The notes beneath the pieces are model-generated. The model made no database searches, was not told the DNA's origin, and saw nothing but the letters and a program-made list of their open reading frames with translations. The translations under genes were made by a program, and so were the position numbers. This document shows, piece by piece, positions 23,160-36,021 of a stretch of 64,000 nucleotides of DNA. The number at the start of each line of letters is the position of its first letter. The first letter of the stretch is position 1. Source of the stretch: Owenia fusiformis (taxonomy: Eukaryota; Annelida; Polychaeta; Sabellida; Oweniidae); the NCBI GenBank assembly GCA_903813345.2, contig CAIIXF020000006.1, forward strand, positions 11,970,348-12,034,347, given 5' to 3'.

Positions 23160-24982
23160 TGCATGTTGTTCTCCTTAATGTCAGTGAATTAAGATTGTGC
23201 TACAGGGTGACCCAAAAAATAGAACCCTCTAAAAGTGTAATCATTTCTTACATACCTATCCTATCAACCCCAATTTTTATGTGCATAAACTAGAATCTGG
23301 ATGATAAAATGATATTAAATTCAATACACAAAATTAACTATTTGTGATATCGTGGATGTTCTTAGAATGTGTCCAATTTTCGGGAAATCAATATTGAGAC
23401 AAGATCATATCTAGATTCTAAAAGGAATTTTGAAGGAAATTTTGAAGGAGACATGGAATCAAAGTCTCAATTAATGTTTTAATTGATAAATGAAGAATAG
23501 TCAATTCTAAAACATCTAGAAACAAGTGAGTGATTGCAAAAGCTCAACATGTGAGCTAAAAAATCAGATGACTGAAATTCCTGGCTTCTAAACAAGAACA
23601 CCTCAAATGCTGTATAAAATTCCACTGGATGAATTCTCAAGAAGATTAAGACAACAGAATGATCAGCCAAGAGCACTGTGTTATCAAAGTCAAATATTTA
23701 CCCTAATAGCTTACAGGCCTGCCAACTTGGGAACACCTAACATGAGTGACTTACAAATGTTGAACACCTTTCCTCACATTTTGGACACTTTGGCCCAACA
23801 TTTTGAGCACCTTGGTTCAAATTTTATTGCATATAACCAACTTTTGGACACCTCAAAATCTTTCCGGAGAGTCCAATATAGCATTTGAAAGGTGAGATTG
23901 TCAGCTTTAAGGATCTGACCTCAGTCTGGAAAATTGTGAGAAAACATTTACATGAGAACTAATCTGTCACAAAATGCAGCATTCTGAACTTTAAGGTCAA
24001 GGTCATTGTAAACATGAGTTTTGGATATAAATATTAAATATACATGGAGTTGTACTTTCTTGTTCTTCAAGTTATATTTTGTCTTGTAGATAGTGACTGG
24101 AATTAATTTTATTTTACTCAAAAATGACCCCTTGGAAATGAAAGGGTTAATTTTTCAATTTTGCGACAAGCAAACCTCTGAATGGAGGTTAGATCCTTAA
24201 GGCATACATTCCACCTTTCCAATGGTGTATTTGAACCTGAGGACTAAAAGGGTCATTCTTTTGACCCAAGATTGCTCTATAATGATGAGTAGTCACATTT
24301 TGCATCACTACAGACATTTCAATATCATTTATAAACATCTGAATTCAGCATTGCTTAGACCAGCAATGTTAGTACTAAGTATAAACACCGTGTTGACATT
24401 GTACAATACTTTATTTCATATCATACTGATGTTACATAAGATATACTATAAATATAAGAATTCGCATATAAATACTTGGAATTATGAACTAACATCTCAT
24501 CGGAAGATGGCGTTTAAACCTTCCACGCAACATAGTACACATATTACACAAAAACTAAAATACCCTCAGGCCAGTGTTGTGCTTTGTAAGTGTAGATTCA
24601 ATAGACCTATCAGAGTCATTTGATTATTTCTGATTGACCAATTCAAAGCCATACCACATGAAACCGAACTACCCATTCCCTATGTGACCATAGTGTAAAT
24701 TTTCGAAACATCCTCATATTTTATAATTATGACAATGGTCAACATAAATAATTTAATGAATTACATATTTTCCAATTTTTTCAAAATCTGGCCTCTTAAT
24801 TAGAACATTATGTATGGTAAAGTATTGACTTAGTAGTTTATCACTGGGTTTTACCTCATAGTAGTTCTGAATGTCCAGAAATCTGTAACAAATGTGTGCA
24901 TGCTACAGTTGCAAATGCATTTTCCATTTTGAGGGATCTTTGTCCAACTCTACATTACATGACATGTTAATAGTACAAAATA
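23160..24982. other. Intergenic stretch between sHSP and USP20
   Basis: No exon is recognised. Small open frames up to 133 codons (24222-24623) show no family match, no splice context and AT-driven composition. This region presumably includes the USP20 3' UTR, on the minus strand below 24983. Confidence 0.5.
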
Positions 24983-27900
24983 CTACACTCTTTCTGATGT
25001 TCTTTCACTAACAGTATCAGTACATATACTAGCATTCTGACTTTGTTGGCTGTCTCGATTAATATTTGAACCATCTTGGTTTCCTTGGCGACCATCTTGG
25101 TTGGCTTGACGACCATCTTGACTTCCTTGTCGGCTCTCCTGGTTGCCCTGGATTGGTGACTTTTTCTGCTTTAATGGGAGTAGGGGCCCACCCCCATAGA
25201 TTCCAAACAGGAAGTCCCACATTTCCCGAGATAACTGGCCATAGTCTGAGCCTTGTCGAATAGTTGGAACACCCGATTTCATCACTTGTATTCTTGTGTT
25301 GTCTATTGGGCCAGGAGCATCTAAAACAAAAGTGAAAGTGCAGGAATACTCCAATCATAGAAGCACTCGTCAGATATAAAATGGGAATTATAAATACAGT
25401 AAAACCTTTCTAAAAAAAGTGTTCACAATACAAAATGTCACCACCTGGTGACAATTGATTGCCAATGTCACATTCTAAGTAACATAAACAAATGTCATGG
25501 AAACAAATATTGTGTATTGCAGTCTCTAGTTTTTGTGTTACATGTATGACTTTCGCAAAATCTGAAAATTACTGCTGCAGTTATCACTTTATTAGAAAAT
25601 TATGAATCTGATCATTACATCTCAAGTTATTTCTCAAATAGAAAAATATCCGGAACAATAAACATGAAAACAGGACACCAAAACGTGTAGTTTATTGAGT
25701 CTAGTAGCAACTTACCATCATGCTTGCCTCTGACAAAGTTCTCCCACTCTCTGAACCAAACCATACTGATGACATATATAGCATCATTATCATCTTCTTC
25801 CTGGAACTCTTTGTTTAACTGAAACAAAAATGGGTTAAAATGATAAAATGTTCAATTTGTTAAAGAGAGACATTAGGTATAAATAGTGAGGCAGACTAAT
25901 GGAACAGCCAAAACAAAAGACTTTGGGTATTTTTAACAAGGCTGGTCTCAGATTTCATAAATTGATTGAGCAAATGTTTTGCTTCCAATTTTGTTATGTG
26001 TATCCTTCAATGTTTTGATGTTCACATTCTACAATTTGATTTTAAGTTTATTCATTGTTTGGGATGTCGTAGAACACTTAAAATCATTATAATATAGGCC
26101 TATTTCAAATTTAAAAGCTTACTAGCTTAGTCAATCAAAATTGAGTATTCAACAATGCTGTTAATCAAACTTACGAATCCTGTCTTTCTTTACCATGTCA
26201 AAGTATGGATGTAACTGATATTTCAATGAGAGTTGCTAGCAAGTTTGAAATCCCCCTTAAAGAGACCCTATCAAATTATTAATATTTGTTTGGTTTAGCA
26301 CAGCTATCTGCCAAAAGACCTACTCCCTTCCTTGAACACAATTTCGCAAAAATAAACCGTGTATTAGTGGATAGAATGAATGCTTTAGAGATTGAAGAAA
26401 GCCAAATATAAATGTTCTGTTTTGTGTTCTCTCTGATAGCATCTCATTCAGGTGATTACATTTCAGGATTTAAACCTTGGACTCAGTGCATTGCTAAATC
26501 AATCCATTAAAGGTGTTGTTTCCAAATCATTGCATGACCACGCAGCGGGAATGCAAAGTTTAGGGAACAATGCCTGAGTGGAATGAATAAGCCACCATGC
26601 ATTGAGTCTTGGGCTTAAATTCTTGCAAAATATTAACTACAAAATCACTACAAGAGAACATATTTTCAATGAAACATTTTGCAAGGGTGAAGTTGGCAAA
26701 GCATCAATTTCAATCTCCTCACCTTGACAACCATACAACAAATGCGTTATTGGTTATATAACAGAATGCAGTGAGATTATGTTTGACTCAAAACCATTAA
26801 ATGCTACAATAAAGTAGTAAATATAGTTATTACCTTTACAAAAGTTTCCATTTCATGTTTCTGTCTATTCTCCAGTTTTTCTTTGATGTCAAGGCATGTT
26901 GTACATTGGAATACACGGTTCACAGATGGGCCCCCACCAAACCTAGGAAAGAATAGCATATATACCCTCAAGATAATGACTTGATAATTACATTTTGCTA
27001 ATAAGTAACTGTAATAATATCTGATTCGAGTCATGAATTAAAATTGTAATAAGGATCAAATACTTTTTATCAGAATGACCAAAATATATGAAGATAAATC
27101 ACCAGAGTTAATAAATGATAACCTTGGAAATAATATATCTGATTTTTTGAATCACTTACCTTTCATGTAAAAACTCCCAAACCTCTTGAGAGACTTTAAT
27201 AGTGAGGCCCTCCACATTATCCATGCGTATATGTGGAGGGATGCCCCCATGCTGGCACAAGAAGTCTGAGTTTGATATAGGGCCTGGCTCAGCAAACATC
27301 TTAAATCTGTTCATCCATTGCTTGGAGATGTAAAACTGCATGAGACTTGTCTACAAAACAATCAATATTTCCATGAAAACATCAATACTTTTTAAAAATG
27401 ACGGAGTATGAATATTAGCATTGTTTTATCCAATTCATTTTATTTGAGTCAATTTTAAGGCTAAAGTTATGCAAATAAGTTTTCAAGTAGTTGCAAATGT
27501 CAAGTGGGTACAGTGCAGTGTTCTCTTGCTTCAATACCAATGAAATCACTGGTAAGATTCCTACCTCTTGTGAGGCAACCATCTCTTCCACTTTGTTTCG
27601 TAGTGACATCATCTCAACATTAGTCTTCCTGGAAAAGTATATAAGGCCAACATCAAATATTGCACTCTTCAGTTATCTTGTATAAAAGGCTAAAATCATA
27701 ATATGTCAATTGTCAAGTATGATCTGACAAATACTCTGACAAAACGGAAAAGAGGTGTCGTATTTTTACTACATGTACAGCTATCAAATTAATTTTGTAC
27801 TTTAAAATTACGATGTAACATTAAATGATTATAATGACACAAAGTAATAGTTAATTTACCTGTAGAATAATACGTAAGCCTCACATGTCTCCACGGTGTG

Positions 27901-30900
27901 AGCATCCACCTCAGTCACATACTGGTCATCAAACTCGTACCATTGTCCATTGATAGAGTTTAGAGCGTACGCCGTATAGTGACCACCCCCTGCCGTACCA
28001 TGGTGCACTATCACACCAACAAGGTCATACTTCTGAACCTCAGATGTACAATCTGGAATGATTGTAAGTACACATATGTACACCTCCATCCTCTTTCTTA
28101 TGACACATTCACAAACCATGTACAAAGCCCATTTGGAATTACAGGGCAGTGAAAATAGATGCGACAGGTCTGACAAAATCCAATGTTTTTTTAAATATCG
28201 TCATGAGTATGTCATTGCATATATTAACATAAGAAGTGGGTTGGGTGTAGGCCTGTTAGGAGCATCTGACACATATAAAAATGAGGTTACCAACTCTAAC
28301 TCTAGGGCAATACTATTGCTTACCCACTCAATCCACCTCTCGATCAGGAAAAGACTATTGCTTAGCCGGCCAACTGACCTCTAGGTCAGGACAAGACAAT
28401 TACTTACCTCTATGCAGATATGGTCCCATATCCAGGCCTTCCAGTGGGAATGAAACATAACTGTTTATTTTGGAGGAATACATGAATTCGTGTCTAAATC
28501 TCTTCATGTGGATGCATAGGATCTGAAATAAACAACTCAATATTTAATTTAGAATTTTTCTTTCCCATCTAAACTTTCATTTCATTTGATCATGTATAAA
28601 ATGAACGCAGCTATTAATGGATGTAAACGTTCATATTGAGGAGTGTTCACATTGAGAGGTGTTCATATGTTAAGTGGTGTTCACATTGAGAGGTGTTCAT
28701 ATGTTAAGTGGTGTTCCTATTGAGAGGTGTTCACATTGAGAGGTGTTCATATGTTAAGTGGTGTTCCTATTGAGAGGTGTTCACATTGAGAGGTGTTCAT
28801 ATGTTAAGTGGTGTTCACATTGAGAGGTGTTCATATGTTAAGTGGTGTTCCTATTGAGAGGTGTTCACATTGAGAGGTGTTCATATGTTAAGTGGTGTTC
28901 CTATTGAGAGGTGTTCACATTGAGAGGTGTTCATATGTTAAGTGGTGTTCACATTGAGAGGTGTTCATATTGAGAGGTGTTCACATTGAGATGTCTTCAT
29001 ATGCTAAGTGGTGTTCACATTGAGAGGTGTTCACATTGAGAGGTATTAAGTACATTTTCTAGTATAGTTTGGTTCCTTATTTCTATAAATTGACATACCT
29101 CTGGTAACTCTAGCACTTTGGAATACTTCATCCCATTACGCAGTCTGAAAATGAAATGTTTTGAAATTGTTTTTCAAATTTTTCTTGGTTCGGTGACCAA
29201 TACAAGACAAATATTCCACAAATATTTTTTACTTTTACACTTCTGCATCGATTGCTTTGAAAATTTAGAGATATCAATTGAAAATTTAGAAATGAATCAA
29301 TATTAAAGTAGGACAAAGGCATTTATTTTAACAATTCATAAGTCACTGTACAAACAGAAAACTTTTTCGGAATAATAAACTTACTTTTTACATTTCTCGC
29401 AGCTGTACATGTTATCTCCCTTCAGTTCATCAGCAGAAAAGAAAGCTGCAAGACAGTCCTGAAGGGTAATAGTAGGACCCATGAACCAACTGAAACATAC
29501 ATATGTCATGTTAAGTAACTCTTACAAGTCTGGAGGGTAATTGTAGGACCCATGAACCAACTGAAACATAAATGAGTCATGTTAAGTAACTCTTACAAGT
29601 CTGGAGGGTAATTGTAGGACCCATGAACCAACTGAAACATAAATGTGTCATGCTAATTAACTCTTACAATGTGTCATGCTAATTAACTCTTACAATGTGT
29701 CATGCTAATTAACTCTTACAATGTGTCATGCTAATTAACTCTTACAAGTCTGGACAGTTTTAATGGATATTCAAATAAGTAGTTTGTGTCATGCTAATAT
29801 TAACTCTTACAAGTCTGGACAGTTTTCAATGGATATTCAAATGAGTCCATGTACAAACATTCTCCTCTTTCCCTATTCACACTAAGAATTTTTTTATATC
29901 TTGAGGAAGAGGAGGCGACATTGTTATAGTATCATTTTGTGTCTGCATTTGGCATCTGTAACAATATGTTAATGACTTGCCTATGCTTTCAAACTCTCAA
30001 GTTTGAATCCAGCAATACAAACTTTGAATGCAGTAATGGGAATTTGAATCATTAGTAATTCCTCATACTGGAAGACAGTGATAAAATAAAACATGTTCTA
30101 AATTACTTAACCAACACAAGCTGTGTTGTGAAACATGCATCCACTCACCTTGACAACCAGCCAAACATCCAAGACATCCAGCCCTGATTTAAATTCACTT
30201 CCCCACATGAGCCTACTTTGGGCATAGAACCATGAGTTGCAGCTTGTGTGTAGATCATATGCAGTTGATCCTTACTGGGAATGGGTAGTGACAAGTCTTG
30301 AAATGTCTCCTTTGTACTGGATACCTAGAATAAAACATATGATAATGTCAAAAAGTCTAAAATTTTGTTTGCATCTTCAACATCCATGTTTTAGCTTGAT
30401 GTCCATCATTTCTACTTTAAAATCCCACATTTCACAAGCACGAAACTTATTTCATGTCAAATATCTACATAATAATTAATCTTTCACTAGTCGTCTCACA
30501 TTTCACCTTGAAAGGCCACATTTTATTCACATATGATATTAACTCTGAAATTAACCAGTATGTAACACTGTAACCTACCCTCTCACATGTAAGACACTGA
30601 ACAGAGCTCAAGATCTTGCCATCAAATATGTCCGATATAATACTTCGATATTGCACGGGTGCCCTCTTTTTGGGACCTGAAATATTACAAACAGAATATT
30701 CAGTAACATCAAAGTACAATGTACAATTCAATGATCTCTATAACATAAATATCATCTATTATAATTATATTGCTTTGCTTGGATTGGCTTGATGAAATAG
30801 TGTGATCACACAATGACAGTTTGCCAGTCCATTTATGTTATGTGTCATATAAGTTTTTAACATTCTATTTAATGTGGAGAAACTATTCAGAAAATATAGC

Positions 30901-33900
30901 AAGGGTTTCATTAGCAGCAGGCAATTTTCATTGTTTGTTTTCACAAAACCGCCTGTTGTTTATAGGGACTTTTCAACTTTCCCATGTTAAACTTATGATT
31001 TCGATTGATTTTGCCTGTTGTTTTCATTTATTAAGTAGCCTGTTGTGAGAAATTCTAGTGAAACCACTGATATAGTCTGATTAATCCAGAGCTCATTCAA
31101 CCATTGACAGCCTGAATTTGAGTACAATGGCAAAATTGATTCCTGGCATCTGCTGTCTAATACACTTGTCCATAACACATGTTGTTAGTTGAAAAATGGC
31201 AGACCACAGGTGGTAAACCAGTGAGATGGTTCAGACTGGAAAGAATGAAAGATTTAGTGATATGAGGTAACTTCAATCATACCTGATAATGTTACAGGAG
31301 AGGGATGTGGAATAGGTTGAGGTCGTTCATTTTCTGATGATCGGCGTGACCTTGACCTTGTTGGGACATTCACCCGGTGACTAGGTGATTCAAGATTAGC
31401 TGCTGTGTCCGAGAAATCACCAGAATCATTTATACTATGACCAATCAGAGGTCTTTTTGTTTCATTTATATCTCCAATTGCTAAATTTTTAGCATTTCTG
31501 TTTTTTCGATCTTTATAATCTTTTGGTGTATGTATATAAATGTCTGACTGGGAATGAGCGTCTATGGGACCTAGGCTGTCGCCGGAGGTTAATGAACTGC
31601 TGCTAGCACCGATAGGAACTTTCCTTTTGGCAGTGTTAAAATAGTTATCATTGTTCAATTGCTCAGTCATTTCTGTCCCATCATCACTAGACATGCTCTG
31701 TTCCATTGTGGAACTTCTCTCACTACTCAAACCAGAGTCACATGTTTCATACTCTGTATCTGATTGGCCACTCAGTGTTGAATCTATAGATGGCTGACGA
31801 TCAGGTTGGTTCTTATGGATCATGTTGTCATGACAACTGGCCTCTGATTGGTCAGTTTCTACCTCTTCTTCCTCCCTGATTGGCTGTTTTAGTTCTTCAT
31901 GAATTTGGTCCATAAAGCATCTAAGGAATTCCTGTGTGTCCTGGAAATAATAATTTCAACACTTGTTAATTATACTGTATTATAAATTACAAACAAGAAT
32001 ACAAAGATCTCAGGGCTGTGGTTAGGATTTTCATTTAACCAACAAAGACAGGAGGTATATATGTTTGTAATTTTATCTATGACCATCTCTGCGCCAAGTA
32101 AGGACATTTTTGAAGGGGCAGTTATATTGGTTGTACCATATTATGTGCCCTTGGAATATGTGCGTCATACAGGATGAAGCAAGATAAAAAATACAACTGG
32201 GGAAACTTCCAAATTGGTAATAGCAGGGGGAGAAGGGGGTATGGATTCTGGACACATGCTTAGGAGGATGTGTTTTCTTGGACATTGGACTTTTCAATAT
32301 GCAATCTTAAATACCTGTTGAGAATAGCCTCTGAACATGGGATGTACCATCTTTATTCCAGAGCTTACGGTGGATGGGGTGATGTAACTGGGTCGTCGCT
32401 TATGCCACATATCCATCATTAACTTCATATAGCTACGGGATAACATTGGTTTCTTGTCTGTATGTATGCATTCACTACATTCCATAAAGTAGCCTCTCAA
32501 TGGTGGGCTACAACAAAACAAATAGTTCTGAGAAATGAATTGCTTACATGTTATCAAGAAATTAAATCATCCGATGACAAACCAAGCATTTACGAAGTCT
32601 TGGATTTAATAAGCTATTCATTTTTCGGTCACAAGCTTTCAACAATCAACATAAAGTTTACACGAATGAAGAATTCATCAGTATAAATACATTGATCTTA
32701 GTTGTTTTACTTACCAGTTTGAGAGAGCTTGTAGGGCTGCATTCATGTAACATGTGTTCCCGATATTCTGGAGTCCCGTCAGCCCACGTGGCTTTTCTTC
32801 ATCCTCATCTGATGATTCTGTGTCTTCTATCTGATCCTTGATCCTGCAATGATAATCATGTTGAATGATCAATCCCAAGGATCTGATCCTTGATCCTATA
32901 AAATTCATAAACCAACAAATGACTGAAGGCAAATTACAAGGCAAGTGTGTTGTAAGGCAAATTACTCACTCAAAGTCCATTGTAGGCAAACTACTCACTC
33001 AATGTGCATTGTAGGCAAACTACTCACTCAATGTGCGTTTTAGGCAAATTACTCACTCAGTGTGTTGTAAAATATTCACCCAAAGTGTGGTGTAAGGCAA
33101 ACTGCTCACACGAAGTGAGGTATTTTGCAATACTACTCACTTAACTTGAAGTGTATTATTTTTGAAAAGTACTCACTCAAAGTGTAGTGTAAGGTAATTG
33201 GGTGTATTGGTAAACTAAGCACTTTAAGTGTGGTGTATTTGCACACTGCCACTGCACACTCAAAGTGTGCTGTAATGTTAGCTACTCACTCAGAATGTAA
33301 GTCAAACTTCTCACTCAAAGTGTGATATTTTGGAAAACTACTCATTGAAAGTGTGGTGTATTGTCAAACTACTCACTCAAAGTGTGGTGTAACTCAAACT
33401 TCTCACTCAAAGTGTGATATTTTGGAAAACTACTCATTTAAAGTGTGGTGTATTGGCAAACTACTCACTCAAAGTGTGGTGTAAGGCAAACTACTCACTC
33501 AAAGTGAGATGTATTGGCAAACTGCATACTCAAAGGGTGGTGTAAGGCAAACTGCTCACTCAAAGTGTGGTGTAAGGCAAACTACTAGACTCATTCAAAG
33601 TGTGGTGTATTTGCAAACTACTCACTCAAAGTGTGGTGTATTGGCATTGGCATGAACCTCAGACTCACACACATAGCACCAGATTCTCAATGTTGTCAGG
33701 TTGATAGTCAGGCGGTGTCTCTTGCCCTGCAAACATCAACAACATTTGACATCTCTAAAATAAGGGAACTCATAATAAGGTTTTGTTGTAATGTTTGGCA
33801 ATATGAATGAAGACAATGGGCAATATTGTTAAAAATTATGATTCGAACATGAAGCAAACAGGTGATTTATGTTAAAACAAGAGAAATTCACCATTTTCCT

Positions 33901-36021
33901 GCTGCTAATGAAACCTGATACACTCCTCACTAAGGTTTTTAATAATAGACATATATCTGAGATTGAAATTCAAATTCTATTCAACCTGTATGTATGTAAT
34001 GTCAAATGTAGTACTGCATTTGAGTTTTCAAAGATTAAGTATTTTTGCAAAAAAATCTTTTCTTTAGCAAAGTCCATTTGTCCCTAGGTATCAGCACATA
34101 AAAGTTGAACCAAATCCATTAACTGGTATTTGAGTTTAATATCAAAGATTATGTTTTCACAAAAAGTGGTGGCCATTTTGAATTGAGTGGCCATATTGAA
34201 AATTTCTTTTTGAGCAGAGGTCCTACACCCATAAGGCTAAATTTGAATCAAATCTGTCAACAAGTATTTGAGTTATCCCCCGGACACACTAACTAGATGA
34301 ACGGATGGACGAATGGATAGTTTCTCTATATCCCCCTCGAACTTTGTTTTGTAGGATAATAGTTTATATTAAGGACTGCATATAGAGCCATAACTATCCA
34401 GACATGAATTTGGGCCATAACTTGTAGTAACCCTTCCTCTCCCTACTACATACCTGAGAATGTTTGGAGCTGTGATCCTGGGCGGATTCTCCACATCCCA
34501 CATACATACACTGACCCTCTAGACATAGCCACAAGTTGGGGCCTTTAGCAACACACGTGTCACATGTCAATTGCTACAACAATAACAATATGCAAAAGAT
34601 ATCATTACTGTTACTTTACAGTATATTAAAAATTCATATTATACAAGTGTGTACAATAATTTATAAAATTGCAGTTTTGATTGAAACATTTTGACTGTAT
34701 TTTAATTAAAAAAAACACTGAAGTTTTACATAAATTTTTGTAAATATATTTAGAATCAGTAAATACACTTTCTTATTCATTTTCATTGACCTGATAATCT
34801 ACCAATCAGAACAAAGAAGATGATATCGCATTAGGACAAATATGAAAAAAGTTTTGATTACTTAATTACATGCACGTTGTGTATAAACATATAACATACA
34901 TGTTCACTAATTAAGAAACATGTAACAGTAAAAAATCATGTATTAAAATTATAAATTGGTTGTGATGTAATCAAATTTCAATAACAATATACAAATGAGT
35001 AGATATGTTAAATGTTGTATATAACTATTAAAGTGATTTTCACTCCTTTTTACAGCCTTGATACAGCATGTTACTATATAATGTTGGTTTTTATTTACGC
35101 ATTTGAAGTGGATACTCATCTTCGTTCGATATAAAGAAAACAGAAATTGATATATTGATGGAGTGAGGGCTGTTACAATGACCCCTACTTTTAGCAATTT
35201 TCAGATCATTTCGTCCAGTGTATTTAATGAGGAGCCTACCTGAATTCAATAACAATAACATCGCCGTTTTTGGGCTTATTTCTTGAAAGCATTATATCAC
35301 GCTATTATCATCATATATTTGTATTGATATGAAAAATAGATTGCAATAAATGCTTATTTTACCCAAGTTAGAGTTAATTTTGTAAATGTAAAATAATTTG
35401 GGGAATCTATTAACAGTTTGGGGGTTTCTCCAAAGCTATCATTGTAGGGACATCATATTTCATTGGATTTTCCGACCAGGCTATGAGTATTACGTCATCA
35501 ATATGCGCTGGATGGTAGGGATATTCATTGTGACATTTGTTTTGGGGAATTCCTAATAACGGCCAAATACTTTCACATATTTGTTGCATTTAATTGATGA
35601 AAATGAATCTAATTGATGATATTCTTAAAAAACTCATTTTTACTGTTTTCTAAGCCCTTGTTAGTTATACACATCCTTTAACATACAGGTACAATATCAT
35701 TTATGGAATTTAAAGTGATAAATAAAAGACAGATTCAATATTATTCATCATGAATATTTCAATTGGATATATTTTGACTTGATACATAAACAGGTATAAG
35801 ACAACCTTTTTGATCAAATCAGCAACTTTAGGGATTTCCACCTCTAAAGCATCACTGTATGAACCATTCAGCTTAAAAATATCAACTTGCTCTAATTTAT
35901 GAATCCAAAATCAGTCTTTAATAAGTTTGATTACCAGTTTTTTCGTATGTATGTCTCTCCAAGAGATTCCTTGTACAACAGTGACATGTTGACAAGTGCT
36001 CTTCTTGACAGCTCCAGGCAT
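24983..36021 (-). CDS. USP20: Ubiquitin carboxyl-terminal hydrolase 20/33 (VDU family)
   Basis: This is a cysteine protease that removes ubiquitin; vertebrate USP20/USP33 act on HIF1A, beta-adrenergic receptor and others. The 17 coding exons are 35935-36021, 34454-34573, 33626-33726, 32715-32843, 32315-32507, 31283-31940, 30579-30676, 30149-30324, 29385-29489, 29099-29144, 28408-28522, 27860-28052, 27565-27628, 27160-27350, 26834-26942, 25716-25818 and 24983-25320. They total 2826 nt (941 aa; human USP33 is 942), all phases matching. Zinc-finger UBP is at ~10-90 ([26 protein letters not shown]). The peptidase C19 has Cys134 in [17 protein letters not shown], His ~634 in GGGHYTAY and Asp ~651 in WYEFDDQ, interrupted by an acidic, Ser-rich insert (~225-425). 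Two DUSP domains follow (~696-790, ~796-880; [21 protein letters not shown]). The C-terminal tail carries repeats of QDGRQ. Closest features ([29 protein letters not shown]) look more like USP20; it may be the single pre-duplication orthologue. The third exon ends in minisatellite-derived sequence. Confidence 0.95.
28630..29045. repeat. Minisatellite in USP20 intron (between exons 10 and 11)
   Basis: Words GAGAGGTGTTCACATT, GAGAGGTGTTCATATGTTAA and GTGGTGTTCCTATT alternate with higher-order order over ~415 bp, with the basic unit about 18-20 bp built on GTGTTCAYATTGAGAG. It lies just upstream (in the gene's sense, downstream) of the 46-bp exon 29099-29144. No coding potential. Confidence 0.93.
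29458..29760. repeat. ~70-bp tandem repeat carrying copies of a USP20 splice acceptor and exon start
   Basis: The first ~35 nt of USP20 exon 9 (29385-29489) plus its acceptor and ~35 nt of intron are repeated upstream at about 29530-29560 and 29600-29632. Each copy holds GGACCCATGAACCAACTGAA. A shorter sub-repeat of GTGTCATGCTAATTAACTCT continues to about 29745. Read on the minus strand, each extra copy has its own CAG acceptor and a GTAAGAG donor ~35 nt on. Confidence 0.9.
32218..32280. repeat. Fragment of a dispersed foldback repeat in USP20 intron 5
   Basis: AGCAGGGGGAGAAGGGGGTA, then TGGATTCTGGACAC, then GCTTAGGAGGATG match the right arm of the foldback element at 47340-47610, showing a repeat family present at least twice in the window. 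Confidence 0.7.
32840..32900 (-). repeat. Duplicated splice acceptor of USP20 exon 4
   Basis: The exon start GATCAAGGATCAGAT at 32843 (after TTGCAG) is repeated 52 bp upstream after TTTATAG. The upstream copy runs into stop codons in phases 0 and 2 and creates a junction stop in phase 1, so only the 32843 acceptor keeps the reading frame. Confidence 0.75.
32935..33655. repeat. ~31-bp minisatellite derived from a USP20 splice donor
   Basis: Units resembling CACACTTTGAGTGAGTAG plus TTTGCCAATACAC (minus strand) repeat about 20 times with much variation across USP20 intron 3. The proximal unit overlaps the end of exon 3 (33626-33726). It provides codons for the tail of that exon and the donor GTGAGT. 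Most other units keep a GTGAGT donor-like core. Confidence 0.92.

Noticed and set aside
24222-24623. 133-codon plus-strand frame between sHSP and USP20
   Set aside because: Begins in ordinary intergenic DNA, residue composition follows AT-rich sequence, and no family resemblance was found.
33651-33700. GTGTGAGT donor just after the conserved Cys codon in USP20 exon 3
   Set aside because: Joining it to the next exon creates TGA at the junction, or loses the zinc-binding Cys in the other phase. The donor in the minisatellite unit keeps frame and motif.
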